Positions 8,794-17,567 are shown, counted from the stretch's first letter. The stretch: DNA of 44,118 bases from an uncultured Opitutia bacterium (GCA_913041275.1 CAJWHF010000006.1:1-44118), one strand, 5' to 3'. The notes: generated from the letters alone by a model not told the origin. Numbers and translations are program-made.

Positions 8794-11532
8794 ATGTCAG
8801 AGATCGCCAAAGCCTACGAACCGAAAGAAGTCGAACAAAATTGGTATGCCAAATGGCTCGAGGCTGGGTGCTTTAAGGGATCGGCAGATACCGAGCGTGA
8901 GCCCTACGCGATCATGATACCTCCGCCAAATGTTACTGGTATGCTACACATGGGGCACGTACTGGACAACACTATCCAAGATATTTTTGTTCGCCGTGCG
9001 CGGCTTGAAGGTAAGGCTGTTCTTTGGCAACCTGGTACCGATCACGCGGGGATTGCAACTCAGACTAAAGTCGAGAAGCAGCTCCGCGAAGCGACTGGAC
9101 AAAGTAAACACGACCTTGGGCGGGACGGCTTTTTGGAAAAAGTTTGGCAGTTCCGCGAGCAATCAGGGGGTGTTATCCTGAATCAACTTAAGAGACTCGG
9201 CGCGTCATGCGACTGGAGTCGTACTAGCTTCACGCTAGATACAGAGTATTCTGGGGCAGTACTCGAAGCATTCGTAAAATTCTACCAACGCGGCTATATT
9301 TACCGTGGTAAGCGCATGGTTAATTGGTGTCCCGATACCCATACCGCTCTTTCCGAGGAGGAGGTCAATATGAAGCCACAAAATGGCTTCCTCTATAAGA
9401 TGCGTTACGAGTTAGTAGAAGCATGTGGCGAGATCACTCACCTAGAAATTTCCACTACCCGTCCTGAAACCCTAATGGGTGATTCTGCGGTGGCGGTTCA
9501 TCCAGAAGACCAACGATATATGCATTTGATCGGTAAGAGCGTCAGACGACCTTTTCCCGAAGCTGAGATTCCTATAATTGGTGATACCTATGTGGATCGT
9601 GAATTTGGGACTGGTTGCCTGAAGGTTACACCTGCGCACGACAAGAATGACTTTGAAATTGGTCTGCGCCACAGATTAGAAATAATCGAAGTAATCGATT
9701 CTAAAGGTAAGCTTAACTCACTGGCTGGTGAGGAATTTGACGGGATGGACCGATTCAAGGCTCGTAAAGTAGCCGCTCAGAAGCTCGAGGATATGGGTCT
9801 ACTCATCGATCGCGAGCCCTACGAAAATACTGTAGGCTTTTCGGAGCGAGGTAATGTACCTATTGAACCGCGCCTTTCCGAGCAATGGTTCCTTAAATAC
9901 CCGAAAGTTGAAGAGGCTAAACGAGCGGTTGAGAACGGAACTATTAAGTTTCACCCGGACCGTTGGAAGAAAACTTACCTACATTGGTTAAATGGTATCC
10001 AAGATTGGTGCATTAGTCGCCAGCTTTGGTGGGGGCATCGTATTCCTGTATGGTACAAAAAAGGCATACAGCGCAGCCGTATCGATTTCAAAAATCCCGA
10101 GCACATTCACGTCTCCGTTGAAGGCCCCGCAGACTCAGAAAACTGGGAGCAAGAAGAAGATGTTCTTGATACTTGGGCATCCTCTTACCTATGGCCAATG
10201 GCAAATCTTGGTTGGCCCGAGCCTTCGCAAGCGCAGCAGAAAGAATTAGATTTTTGGTATCCGACCAGCACGCTGGTAACCGGTTTTGATATTATCTTTT
10301 TCTGGGTAGCCCGCATGATTATGGCAGGCCTTGAGCTCTATGGCGATGATACAAAGAATCTTTCCGACGAAGAAATTGCTAAGCGTATACCCTTCAAGAA
10401 TGTTTTTATTCACGGGCTAATTCGAGACGAGAAGGGGCGAAAAATGTCTAAGTCTTTAGGGAATTCGCCAGATCCGATCGACTTAATGGAGAAATACGGT
10501 GCAGACGGATTACGCTTTGGTATCTGTGACATCGCCCCTTCGGGTTCCGACATTCTTTTCAGTGAAGAGCGCATCCAAATTGGCCGCAACTTCTGTAATA
10601 AGCTTTGGAACGCTGCTCGTTTCCGCCAGATGTCAGGTCCTATGTTTGATAACTCAAGTTTTGAGGCTATCATCTGCCGGATTCATACGGATCTTTTCGA
10701 CGACTATGACCACTGGATTATCGGGCGTTTAGAAGAAGTCACTTCCGATCTTGAAAAATGCTTTAGGAACTTTGAGATCGCTCCTCTTACCCACACAATA
10801 TATGCTTTTTTCTGGGGTGACTTCTGTGACTGGTATGTGGAGGCATCAAAAGGTAAACTCAAGGGCGAGGAATGCCTACGGGATAATTGCCTAGCGATTC
10901 AAGACCTCGTGATTAGACAAGTCTTACAATTGTCCAATCCAATCATTCCTCACATAACAGAAGAGCTTTGGCATGGTCTCGGTTACGATGAAGTCATATC
11001 CTATATTCAGTTTACACCTATTATTCTAGCGAGGACCATCGAAGAGCGCGTTCCTGTCGATCCAGACGCTATTGAACGTGCCGCGCAGTTGCAGGAATTA
11101 ATTACTCAAGCTCGTTCACTAAAAGCACAATATAATCTAGCGAGTAAACGCGATGTTGCCATCTTCTATGCTTCTGAGAAGATAGCCGCGTCGGTAATCG
11201 AAGAAAATTCCAACCTCATTCGGACGCTCGTGGGTCTAGGCAGTCTAGACGCAGTGGGCAACCGATCCGTCGAAGGCTCACCAGCGGCTGTTACGCCGCT
11301 TGGTTCGATCTATTTAGATTTAAGTAAGAGCCTTGATATCGAGTCTGAGAAGGCTCGGCTGAGAAAGGAAATAGAAAAATTAAATAAGCTTGTTTCTACT
11401 GTTGAGGGTAAACTGAGAAATCCAAAATTTGTGCAGAGCGCTCCAGAAAAAGTAGTGGAAGGTGCTCGTAAGCAACTCTCTGAGACTACACAGAAGCGCG
11501 ATGAGACTCAGCGTATTTTTGAGGGCTTGTAA
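8794..11532 (+). CDS. valS: valyl-tRNA synthetase
   Basis: A 912-residue class I aminoacyl-tRNA synthetase that charges tRNA-Val. The HIGH motif is HMGH at residues 52-55 inside PPPNVTGMLHMGHVLDNT, and the KMSKS motif is at 550-554. Between them lies the CP1 editing domain, including TTRPETLMGDSAVAVHP and the GTGCLKVTPAHDKNDFE block, which removes mischarged threonine. The anticodon-binding domain (HWIIGRLEEV onwards) is followed by the C-terminal coiled coil typical of ValS (about 850-905, ARLRKEIEKLNKLVSTVEGK). The length is normal. It follows the PHP gene by 86 bases, with a small weak hairpin in between. Confidence 0.97.
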   Translation: MSEIAKAYEPKEVEQNWYAKWLEAGCFKGSADTEREPYAIMIPPPNVTGMLHMGHVLDNTIQDIFVRRARLEGKAVLWQPGTDHAGIATQTKVEKQLREATGQSKHDLGRDGFLEKVWQFREQSGGVILNQLKRLGASCDWSRTSFTLDTEYSGAVLEAFVKFYQRGYIYRGKRMVNWCPDTHTALSEEEVNMKPQNGFLYKMRYELVEACGEITHLEISTTRPETLMGDSAVAVHPEDQRYMHLIGKSVRRPFPEAEIPIIGDTYVDREFGTGCLKVTPAHDKNDFEIGLRHRLEIIEVIDSKGKLNSLAGEEFDGMDRFKARKVAAQKLEDMGLLIDREPYENTVGFSERGNVPIEPRLSEQWFLKYPKVEEAKRAVENGTIKFHPDRWKKTYLHWLNGIQDWCISRQLWWGHRIPVWYKKGIQRSRIDFKNPEHIHVSVEGPADSENWEQEEDVLDTWASSYLWPMANLGWPEPSQAQQKELDFWYPTSTLVTGFDIIFFWVARMIMAGLELYGDDTKNLSDEEIAKRIPFKNVFIHGLIRDEKGRKMSKSLGNSPDPIDLMEKYGADGLRFGICDIAPSGSDILFSEERIQIGRNFCNKLWNAARFRQMSGPMFDNSSFEAIICRIHTDLFDDYDHWIIGRLEEVTSDLEKCFRNFEIAPLTHTIYAFFWGDFCDWYVEASKGKLKGEECLRDNCLAIQDLVIRQVLQLSNPIIPHITEELWHGLGYDEVISYIQFTPIILARTIEERVPVDPDAIERAAQLQELITQARSLKAQYNLASKRDVAIFYASEKIAASVIEENSNLIRTLVGLGSLDAVGNRSVEGSPAAVTPLGSIYLDLSKSLDIESEKARLRKEIEKLNKLVSTVEGKLRNPKFVQSAPEKVVEGARKQLSETTQKRDETQRIFEGL

Positions 11533-11592
11533 AAAATAGCTCCTAGAGAAGGATCACATCGCGTGATTGACTGTATAACCTAAATTATACTT

Positions 11593-12483
11593 TTAATGCG
11601 GAATTGCATCGGACATGCTTGTAATAAAGAGCATAAGAAGACTGAAGGCATTAAATAGGGCGTGGAACCATATGGAGACTCTCAGATTGCCTGTTTTTTC
11701 GTAAATACGTGCGAGTAGAATTCCAACAAGTATGAGCGGTACGAATGAAAGCAAGTTAGCGTGCATGATCGAAAAGACACAGCCACTTATTATTTGTGCG
11801 GCCATCAGGGAGGTCTGGCTCTTAAGAAAACGGTAGATACAACCTCTAAATATGATTTCTTCAACTATTGGTGCCATTACAATTGCGAGGGCGACAAGTA
11901 ATAGCATAGCCACCGGGTGACCGCCAGCTTGCAAAAGGGAAACTAGCTCTTGTTGCTCTATCTCCTCAACCCAGCCTGCTGCTTGAAAGACACTGAGAAC
12001 ATTGGCCCATATAATTGAGGTAATCCAAATCAAGGGGAGAAACATTAAGAAAAGAGGTACGGCTTTGCGCAAAGCATTGCTATGCGTCAGATCGACTCCG
12101 TTTAGTCCGCTGGCGTAATGCCCCGGGTAGAATCGGCGGGCAGCGTAGAATACTGCTAGCATTGGTAGTTGAAGAAAGAGTACTGCGAAGATAGCAAGCG
12201 AGGGCGTGAGTGTTATTGGGTCACTTGATTCGGAAGGCGGTTGCAAAAATATGGATGAAGCAATGCTTTGTACTGCGAATACGGCGGTGACCACAGCGCA
12301 AATAAAAATACCGAAATTAACCCATCCTATATTCCATGCCGGTACGCAGTTTTCAGTCGTCATTTCTCGGACGATATTCTTCGGCCGTCGAATGTGCTGG
12401 ATCCATAGCACAAAACTGGCTACCAGAATACCAAAGAAAACTAGTGATGCTACAACAAGCGGCGGATCAATCGTAGGCTCCAT
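11593..12483 (-). CDS. CPBP-family intramembrane metalloprotease
   Basis: A 296-residue polytopic membrane protein of the CAAX-protease/bacteriocin-processing (CPBP, Abi) family. The conserved motifs are EEIIFRGCIYRFL (EExxxR), a His in 'FSIMHANLLSF', and the C-terminal H/N motif 'IWFHALFNAFS'. Eight or so hydrophobic segments are visible. Such proteins are intramembrane proteases with unknown bacterial substrates. The ATG at 12483 follows the pyrC stop by 9 bases (a TTG three bases earlier is less likely), so it is the third gene of the pyrB-pyrC operon, probably without functional connection. It converges with valS. Confidence 0.85.
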   Translation of the reverse strand: MEPTIDPPLVVASLVFFGILVASFVLWIQHIRRPKNIVREMTTENCVPAWNIGWVNFGIFICAVVTAVFAVQSIASSIFLQPPSESSDPITLTPSLAIFAVLFLQLPMLAVFYAARRFYPGHYASGLNGVDLTHSNALRKAVPLFLMFLPLIWITSIIWANVLSVFQAAGWVEEIEQQELVSLLQAGGHPVAMLLLVALAIVMAPIVEEIIFRGCIYRFLKSQTSLMAAQIISGCVFSIMHANLLSFVPLILVGILLARIYEKTGNLRVSIWFHALFNAFSLLMLFITSMSDAIPH

Positions 12484-12492
12484 CAAGCTAAT

Positions 12493-13785
12493 TTACGCGG
12501 TGATTGAAGTGCCGTCAAAAACCTGCTTTCCTCCTACGTAAGTACTTTTTAATGAACCTTTTAAAGTTTTTCCATGCCACGGGCAGTTCTGAGATTTACT
12601 GAAGAATTTAGTTGCATCGACAGTCCATTGCTGATCGGGATCAAACAGGCATATGTCGGCAGGTGCTCCTACACTCAAAGTACCAGCATCGAGCTTACAA
12701 AGATCAGCACCCTTGTGCGTCATCAAGCCGATCACTTTGCTTAAGCTTAGACCTCTATTGTGATAGAGGGTGGTCAAGCAGCTAGCTAGTGAATTTTCCA
12801 ATCCGATGATGCCGAAAGGTGCTGCATCAAACTCTTGATCCTTTTCGGTAGGAGAGTGGGGTGCGTGGTCAGTTGCTATACAACAAAGTGTTCCGTCGAT
12901 CAGTCCCTCAATGAGAGCTTCTCGATCCTCCTGCGTGCGCAGCGGAGGATTCATTTTGTAAACACTGTTGTAGTCGTAGATATCTGCGTCTATAAATTCA
13001 ATATGATGGGGACTGGCTTCTCCACTTACGGGTGCACCCCTGTCTAATGCGCGGCGAAGGATGTCCACCGACGTAGCCGAACTGACATGTTGCATGTGAA
13101 TGTGAGCGCCAGTTAATTCGGCTAGGATGACGTTGCGCGCTACTATTATGTCTTCAGCTGCTTTTGGCCAGCCACGTAGCCCTAGCCTGAGTGACCATTC
13201 CCCCTCATTCATTACAGCACCCTTTGTAAGACTTGCGTCTTGGCAGTGATCCATAATAGGCAGGTCAAACATTTTAGCGTACTCAACTGCTCGGCGCATC
13301 AGCTCGTTACTCTGTACACATTTACCGTCGTCGGTGACAGCGACAACACCTGCGCTCTTCAATTGCCCCGTCGGCGCAAGCTGCTCGCCATTCATACCAA
13401 GAGTCAAACAACCAGTTGGGTAGACGCGAATTACCGCCTCGCGCTCTACCTTATCCATGATGCGCTGAATTGTACCGGCGTTATCACATACTGGGGAGGT
13501 GTTGGGCATGCAGACAACCGAAGTGAAACCTCCCGCTGCAGCTGCTTGAGTACCGCTTCGAATATCTTCTTTGTGCGTTTGTCCAGGGTCGCGCAGGTGC
13601 ACATGTATGTCGACCAACCCAGGTGCTACAACTAAACCACTGGCATCGACAACCGTAGCATCGGATTTTTGTGATTCGCTCAAGCTGTCGACAATATTTC
13701 CATCGACTGCGTAAATATCTCCGGCTGCATCGCGTTGGTTTGCTGGGTCAATAACCCGGCCATTTTTTATCCAAAGTAGGTTCAT
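12493..13785 (-). CDS. pyrC: dihydroorotase
   Basis: A 430-residue amidohydrolase that interconverts N-carbamoyl-aspartate and dihydroorotate in pyrimidine synthesis. The metal motif DIHVHLRDPG spans residues 59-68 (His61, His63, substrate-binding Arg65). The later metal and catalytic blocks are present: VTDDGKCVQ, PIMDHCQD, HIHMQHVSSA, VSGEASPHH and CIATDHAPHS. This is a class I (PyrC/AllB-type) enzyme, which in many bacteria works beside or in complex with PyrB. It lies 18 bases after pyrB on the same strand, consistent with an operon. The sequence appears fully active. Confidence 0.95.
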   Translation of the reverse strand: MNLLWIKNGRVIDPANQRDAAGDIYAVDGNIVDSLSESQKSDATVVDASGLVVAPGLVDIHVHLRDPGQTHKEDIRSGTQAAAAGGFTSVVCMPNTSPVCDNAGTIQRIMDKVEREAVIRVYPTGCLTLGMNGEQLAPTGQLKSAGVVAVTDDGKCVQSNELMRRAVEYAKMFDLPIMDHCQDASLTKGAVMNEGEWSLRLGLRGWPKAAEDIIVARNVILAELTGAHIHMQHVSSATSVDILRRALDRGAPVSGEASPHHIEFIDADIYDYNSVYKMNPPLRTQEDREALIEGLIDGTLCCIATDHAPHSPTEKDQEFDAAPFGIIGLENSLASCLTTLYHNRGLSLSKVIGLMTHKGADLCKLDAGTLSVGAPADICLFDPDQQWTVDATKFFSKSQNCPWHGKTLKGSLKSTYVGGKQVFDGTSITA

Positions 13786-13803
13786 TTATTTAGAATTTGA
13801 AAT

Positions 13804-14763
13804 TCAGGTGGGCAATTGAATGGTCTCATTATTGTGCGCGCTAGAGCAGAGGTGTAGAATCGCCATACGGACCACGATTCCATTTGTTACTTGCTCAAGG
13901 ATCACTGAATGTTCTGAGTCGGCTAATTCTGAATCAATCTCTACGCCACGGTTGATTGGTCCTGGATGCATGATAATCGCTCCCGGCTTGAGCCATTTTG
14001 CTCGTGCTTTATTTAGGCCAAAAGAGCTGGTGTACTCGCCAATTGAGGGGAAATGGGTCGCGCTCTGTCGCTCGTGTTGGATTCGTAAGAGCATGACGGC
14101 ATCGGCTCCTTCCAGAGCATTCCTCAAGTCGTGACTTACCGTCACTCCCATGGCTTCAAAGGCCTTTGGTACTAAAGTACTGGGGCCGGCGATTGTGACT
14201 TGGGCCCCAAGTTTTTGTAAGCAAATAATATTTGAACGTGCCACGCGGCTAAAAAGAATATCGCCTAGAATGGTGACCTTCTTGCCTTCGAGTGTCCCAA
14301 ATTTCTCTAGAAGCGTGAAAGCATCTAACAGCGCCTGAGTAGGGTGAGCGTGAGAACCGTCGCCAGCATTAATCACAGGAATATTGACTGCTTTGCTAAG
14401 ATAGTTAGGTGCACCTGATGCGCAGTGACGCATGATAATAATATCTGCTTTTAGCGCCTCCATATTACGAGCTGTATCACGAAGGGTTTCTCCTTTACTA
14501 AGGCTGCTTGCATCACCGGTTACGGTGATCGTATCTGCGCTGAGGCGACTGGCTGCAACCTCAAAGGCGAGTCTAGTTCTTGTGCTCGGCTCAAGGAAAA
14601 GATTTACGATAGTTCTTCCCTTTAAATAGGGTAGTTTCTTGTTGTTTACTGCCATCGCTTTTTTAAATGCGGTGGCAGTGGTAAAAATCGTTTCAATTTC
14701 GGCGCGGGATAAAAACTCCACGTCGATCAAGTCTTTCCGGTTCCAGGCTAGGCTTTGGCTCAT
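13804..14763 (-). CDS. pyrB: aspartate carbamoyltransferase catalytic subunit
   Basis: A 319-residue transcarbamylase that joins carbamoyl phosphate and aspartate, the committed step of pyrimidine synthesis. The carbamoyl-phosphate loop is EPSTRTRLAFEVA, with STRTR at residues 60-64. Other conserved blocks are 'DASSLSKGETLRDT', HPTQALLDAF, the aspartate-binding MLLRIQHER, and HPGPINRGVEI near the C-terminus. No pyrI regulatory subunit is nearby, so it is probably of the unregulated PyrB-PyrC class. Pyrimidine-responsive control is not evident: I see no PyrR-type attenuator in the 69 bases before the ATG. Confidence 0.96.
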   Translation of the reverse strand: MSQSLAWNRKDLIDVEFLSRAEIETIFTTATAFKKAMAVNNKKLPYLKGRTIVNLFLEPSTRTRLAFEVAASRLSADTITVTGDASSLSKGETLRDTARNMEALKADIIIMRHCASGAPNYLSKAVNIPVINAGDGSHAHPTQALLDAFTLLEKFGTLEGKKVTILGDILFSRVARSNIICLQKLGAQVTIAGPSTLVPKAFEAMGVTVSHDLRNALEGADAVMLLRIQHERQSATHFPSIGEYTSSFGLNKARAKWLKPGAIIMHPGPINRGVEIDSELADSEHSVILEQVTNGIVVRMAILHLCSSAHNNETIQLPT

Positions 14764-14832
14764 ACTTTATAATTAGGCTCCGAAGATGATATATTACTCT
14801 CGATTCGTAAAAGAGCAATGAGAAATTTTGAT

Positions 14833-15558
14833 CTACGTAAGCCGAAGACCAATCTCTGAGTCAGCTAGAATATCGAAGGCCTTTTGGCTGTGATCAATGA
14901 GTTTACCAAGATTGCGAATTGTAAGGAGCTGAAATGTAATCTGTGACTCGTAGACCTCGATTAACAAATCTAGTTTTGGTAGCCTTAATTCAAATGAACC
15001 GCAATCTGGTCTGTAAGTTAGGGCATCGGATAATCCCTCAAGGTCTTCAATAGCATCAATTTTATCTTCGATCTGAATCGGATGAGCTAACTCTACTATT
15101 AACTGGTCACACTGGTGTGTGAAGCAGTCGTGAAAACGTTCGTCAGCTAATATACTATCTTTGTGTACAGCCGTAATTTCTGTGGACAGGGAATAATTCT
15201 TCACTTCGTCCGTACAGTGGTCGACTCGGATCTGAAGATTAAAGTCGGGAGTTTTAATGCATGCGCAACCATCCTCACAAGTGTATTCAAATTCTCTCCT
15301 TTTATATCCAAAAAGCCTACGAATATCCGCATATAAGCTATCAGCAGCCTTCTTTACGTCTAAATGCCCTGACTTACGGACAAAGTTTTGCGTAGCGTCG
15401 CTATGCAAATCTGGCACGTGATGGTGCTTCTGATACCCGCTTAGTTTGCGTATGCGGCCTAAAGTCGATCCAACGATACGACTTTGGTTTACTGGGGAAT
15501 GATCTTCTGTATAGTTGTCGATGAGGTTAAAGCTGTTGAATTGCTGTAATAAGTTCAA
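14833..15558 (-). CDS. hypothetical protein, Cys- and His-containing
   Basis: A 241-residue soluble protein that I do not recognise. It has no signal peptide or transmembrane segment. Near residues 90-110 it has a basic stretch (RRLFGYKRREFEYT), then a compact Cys cluster (CEDGCACIK), further cysteines in DHCTDEV, HDCFTHQCDQ and RPDCGSF, and a HHH run near residue 46. The cysteine spacing could bind a metal, but no known zinc-finger or Fe-S pattern is clear. The second half alternates strands and helices (FELRLPKLDLLIEVYESQIT). It sits upstream of pyrB with a 69-base gap and is divergent from rpmI. It may belong to a lineage-specific conserved family. Confidence 0.6.
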   Translation of the reverse strand: MNLLQQFNSFNLIDNYTEDHSPVNQSRIVGSTLGRIRKLSGYQKHHHVPDLHSDATQNFVRKSGHLDVKKAADSLYADIRRLFGYKRREFEYTCEDGCACIKTPDFNLQIRVDHCTDEVKNYSLSTEITAVHKDSILADERFHDCFTHQCDQLIVELAHPIQIEDKIDAIEDLEGLSDALTYRPDCGSFELRLPKLDLLIEVYESQITFQLLTIRNLGKLIDHSQKAFDILADSEIGLRLT

Positions 15559-15715
15559 CCTCGTATCATCGTTTTTACTATATGAAAGATCTTAAGAATC
15601 TAAGGATAGAGCTAAGTATTAGTATGTGAACCTAGATTCAATATAGAGATTTATCGCTTTTCCCCTTTACAAGCGTGGTGGAAAACTATGTCTTCCAAAA
15701 CTTTCCTCATTTCTC

Positions 15716-15907
15716 ATGCAGAAAACACGCAAATCCATCGCTAAACGCTTTAAGAAGACCGGAACAGGCAAGTTGCTTCGCCGCACGCCGGGTCACCGCC
15801 ATCTTCTGCGCAATAAAAGTGTCAAGCAACGTCGCCGTGCAGGTAGCAGTAAACTCGTCGCAGACGGGCAACGTGCTAATCTAATCCGTGGCTTGCCTTT
15901 CGCATAA
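15716..15907 (+). CDS. rpmI: 50S ribosomal protein L35
   Basis: A 63-residue, very basic protein of normal L35 length. The family core is seen as 'QKTRKSIAKRFKKTGTGK' followed by RRTPGHRHLLRNKS and QRRRAG. It is part of the large ribosomal subunit. The start at 15716 gives the standard N-terminus (MQKTRKS); an overlapping frame from 15675 is a shadow. It is paired with rplT as usual, but infC, the normal first gene of this operon, is absent: the upstream gene is divergent and unrelated. No convincing Shine-Dalgarno sequence precedes the ATG. Confidence 0.96.
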   Translation: MQKTRKSIAKRFKKTGTGKLLRRTPGHRHLLRNKSVKQRRRAGSSKLVADGQRANLIRGLPFA

Positions 15908-15960
15908 ATCGAATCGACTGACACACCTTATCTACAAAGTAGTTTAAACAACCACAACTC

Positions 15961-15999
15961 AGCTCACCGGGTAACATGAAAATGGGCGACCCGGCAGCT
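15961..15999 (+). promoter_or_regulatory. hairpin in the rpmI-rplT intergenic leader
   Basis: AGCT (15961-15964) and CCGGGT (15967-15972) can pair with ACCCGG (15989-15994) and AGCT (15996-15999), giving a GC-rich stem with small bulges around a 16-base loop. No T-run follows (the downstream bases are A-rich), so it is not a typical terminator. It lies just before rplT. L20 controls its own operon in several bacteria through mRNA structures, so translational control is a reasonable but untested idea. Confidence 0.4.
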
Positions 16000-16021
16000 A
16001 CTAAAAAAGAGAAACCTTAAC

Positions 16022-16381
16022 ATGCCTAGATCCACTAATGGTCCCGCGACGCTCGCTCGTCGCAAGAAAGTTCTGAAAAAAGCCAAGGGTTATTTCGGAA
16101 ATAAATCCCGCCTTTTTCGCTATGCGAAAGATGCTGTTGATCGCGCGGAAGTTTATGCTTATCGCGATCGTCGAAAAAAGAAATCTGAATTTCGTCAACT
16201 TTGGATCGTCCGTATTAACGCGATTTGCCGTAACAACGGAATAAATTATAGTCGTTTTATTCGTGGTATTAAAGCTGCAGGAATTGATATGGATCGAAAG
16301 CAGCTCTCAGAACTTGCTATCCATGACGAGGCCGCCTTTTTGCAATTGATCGAGAAAGCCAAAGAAAGCAACGCCACCTAG
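16022..16381 (+). CDS. rplT: 50S ribosomal protein L20
   Basis: A 119-residue basic protein of standard L20 length. The typical N-terminus 'PRSTNGPATLARRKKVLKKA' is followed by GYFGNKSRLFRYAKDAV, then DRRKKKSEFRQLWIVRIN and the SRFIRGIKAAGID core. L20 is an early assembly protein of the large ribosomal subunit and, in several bacteria, an autogenous repressor of its own operon. It is separated from rpmI by 114 bases that include a hairpin (15961-15999), and is followed by a strong intrinsic terminator. Confidence 0.97.
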   Translation: MPRSTNGPATLARRKKVLKKAKGYFGNKSRLFRYAKDAVDRAEVYAYRDRRKKKSEFRQLWIVRINAICRNNGINYSRFIRGIKAAGIDMDRKQLSELAIHDEAAFLQLIEKAKESNAT

Positions 16382-16402
16382 TTGGCGAAGTAATAAATTT
16401 TT

Positions 16403-16440
16403 AAAGGCCGGTACCCGATTAGGTATTGGCCTTTTGTTTT
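16403..16440 (+). terminator. intrinsic terminator after rplT
   Basis: A 13-base stem (AAAGGCCGGTACC at 16403-16415 pairing with GGTATTGGCCTTT at 16422-16434, with two G-T pairs) encloses a 6-base loop and is followed by TGTTTT. It lies 21 bases after the rplT stop and separates the ribosomal genes from the metal-uptake operon. Confidence 0.9.
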
Positions 16441-16529
16441 AGTATTTACTTGAAGTTCTCTCCGGTCGTAGCCGCAGTAATTAGAGCCTAAAAATCGTTC
16501 TATTCCTTTTCATCGCTGGGCCTACGTAC

Positions 16530-16558
16530 TTGACAGTCTATTACATACTTTGAATATT
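16530..16558 (+). promoter_or_regulatory. predicted promoter of the metal-uptake operon
   Basis: A consensus -35 (TTGACA, 16530-16535) is spaced 17 bases from AATATT (16553-16558), which matches the -10 consensus at four of six positions. Transcription would begin about seven bases later, close to the ATG at 16565, so the mRNA may be leaderless. The -10 lies inside the palindrome at 16542-16569, as expected for a repressor-controlled promoter. Confidence 0.55.
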
Positions 16559-16569
16559 CAAAGTATGTA
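16542..16569. promoter_or_regulatory. perfect 28-bp palindrome, probable operator of the metal-uptake operon
   Basis: The sequence from 16542 to 16569 is identical to its own reverse complement over all 28 bases; each half reads TACATACTTTGAAT. It covers the putative -10, the expected transcription start and the start codon of the substrate-binding lipoprotein. Perfect dyads in this position are usual for dimeric metal-dependent repressors (DtxR/MntR or Fur/Zur families). The sequence does not closely match the operator consensus sequences I know for those families. Confidence 0.75.
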
Positions 16570-17536
16570 CTTTTATAAGTCTTTTTTTAGTATTGTCTCT
16601 ATTTGTCTTACTGGACTTTTCGTTATTGGATGCTCTGAACAAGAGAATGATTCAGCAAATGTCTCCAGTAACCGATATCAAATAGTCTGTACGGTGGGTA
16701 TGATCACGGACATTGCGAAAAATGTAGCAGGAGAGTATGCACAGGTTGAGAGTGTGATTGGTGAGGGTGTAGATCCGCACGTCTACAAGCCGACGCGTGG
16801 AGATGTAGTTAGACTTACTCAGGCAGATGTCGTCTTTTATAATGGACTCTTACTAGAAGGTAAGATGACCGATATACTTGAGAGCGTCGCGACGAGTGGG
16901 AAGAAGGTTAAAGCAGTCACAGAGGCTATCTTGGAAGACACTGATTATCTTGTGGATAAGCCTGATGGTTCTGGGCGAACGGATCCTCATGTCTGGATGG
17001 ATGTTTCTGGTTGGCAGCGTGCGGTGTTAGTAGTATTAGCGACTTTGATTGATTTTGATCCAAGTAATGCAGAAATTTACAAATCCAATGCATCTGCTTA
17101 TATCGAGAAATTAAGCGCTCTCGATGGGTACGTTAAGGCCGCGATGTCTACCATACCTGAGTCGCAGCGGGTGCTTGTTACCGCTCATGATGCTTTCCAG
17201 TATATGGGCAAAGCTTACAGTATCGAGGTGAGGGGAGTCCAAGGGGTTAGCACGGAGTCGGAGTCAGGAGTGCACGACTTGGAGGAATTGGTCGATTTTA
17301 TTGTAGGTCGAAAAATTCCTGCCATATTTTTTGAGACCTCGGTAGCTGACAAAAATGTACGAGCTCTAGTTGAAGGTGCTCGTGCACGAGGCCATGATGT
17401 GCTTATAGGTGGGTCGCTTTATTCGGATGCAATGGGCCAACCTGGCAGCTACGAAGGTACTTATATTGGAATGATTGATCACAACGTTACGACTATTGTG
17501 AATGCTTTGGGCGGAGTCGCCGAGGGCTTTCGTTAG
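16565..17536 (+). CDS. metal ABC transporter substrate-binding lipoprotein (TroA/MntA/ZnuA type)
   Basis: A 323-residue cluster A-I binding protein that captures Mn, Zn or Fe outside the membrane and hands it to the permeases. From the ATG at 16565 there is a lipoprotein signal peptide with lipobox FVIGC (Cys23). The four metal ligands are readable: His72 in DPHVYKPTRGD, His142 in DPHVWMDVSGW, His208 in VTAHDAFQYMG and Asp288 in GSLYSDAMG. No His-rich loop typical of ZnuA is present, which favours Mn or Fe over Zn but does not prove it. An in-frame TTG at 16550 is a poorer start and would lengthen the signal peptide. First gene of a four-gene operon. Confidence 0.92.
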   Translation: MYFYKSFFSIVSICLTGLFVIGCSEQENDSANVSSNRYQIVCTVGMITDIAKNVAGEYAQVESVIGEGVDPHVYKPTRGDVVRLTQADVVFYNGLLLEGKMTDILESVATSGKKVKAVTEAILEDTDYLVDKPDGSGRTDPHVWMDVSGWQRAVLVVLATLIDFDPSNAEIYKSNASAYIEKLSALDGYVKAAMSTIPESQRVLVTAHDAFQYMGKAYSIEVRGVQGVSTESESGVHDLEELVDFIVGRKIPAIFFETSVADKNVRALVEGARARGHDVLIGGSLYSDAMGQPGSYEGTYIGMIDHNVTTIVNALGGVAEGFR

Positions 17537-17567
17537 GAAAGATTTTTTTGGTATCTTCTCCCTCGAA

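Noticed and set aside
8790-8795. TATAAT overlapping the valS ATG
   Set aside because: It overlaps the start codon and cannot serve as a promoter for that start; coincidental.
11533-11592. Short inverted repeat ATCAC/GTGAT between valS and the CPBP gene
   Set aside because: Only five base pairs and no T-run; not convincing as a terminator.
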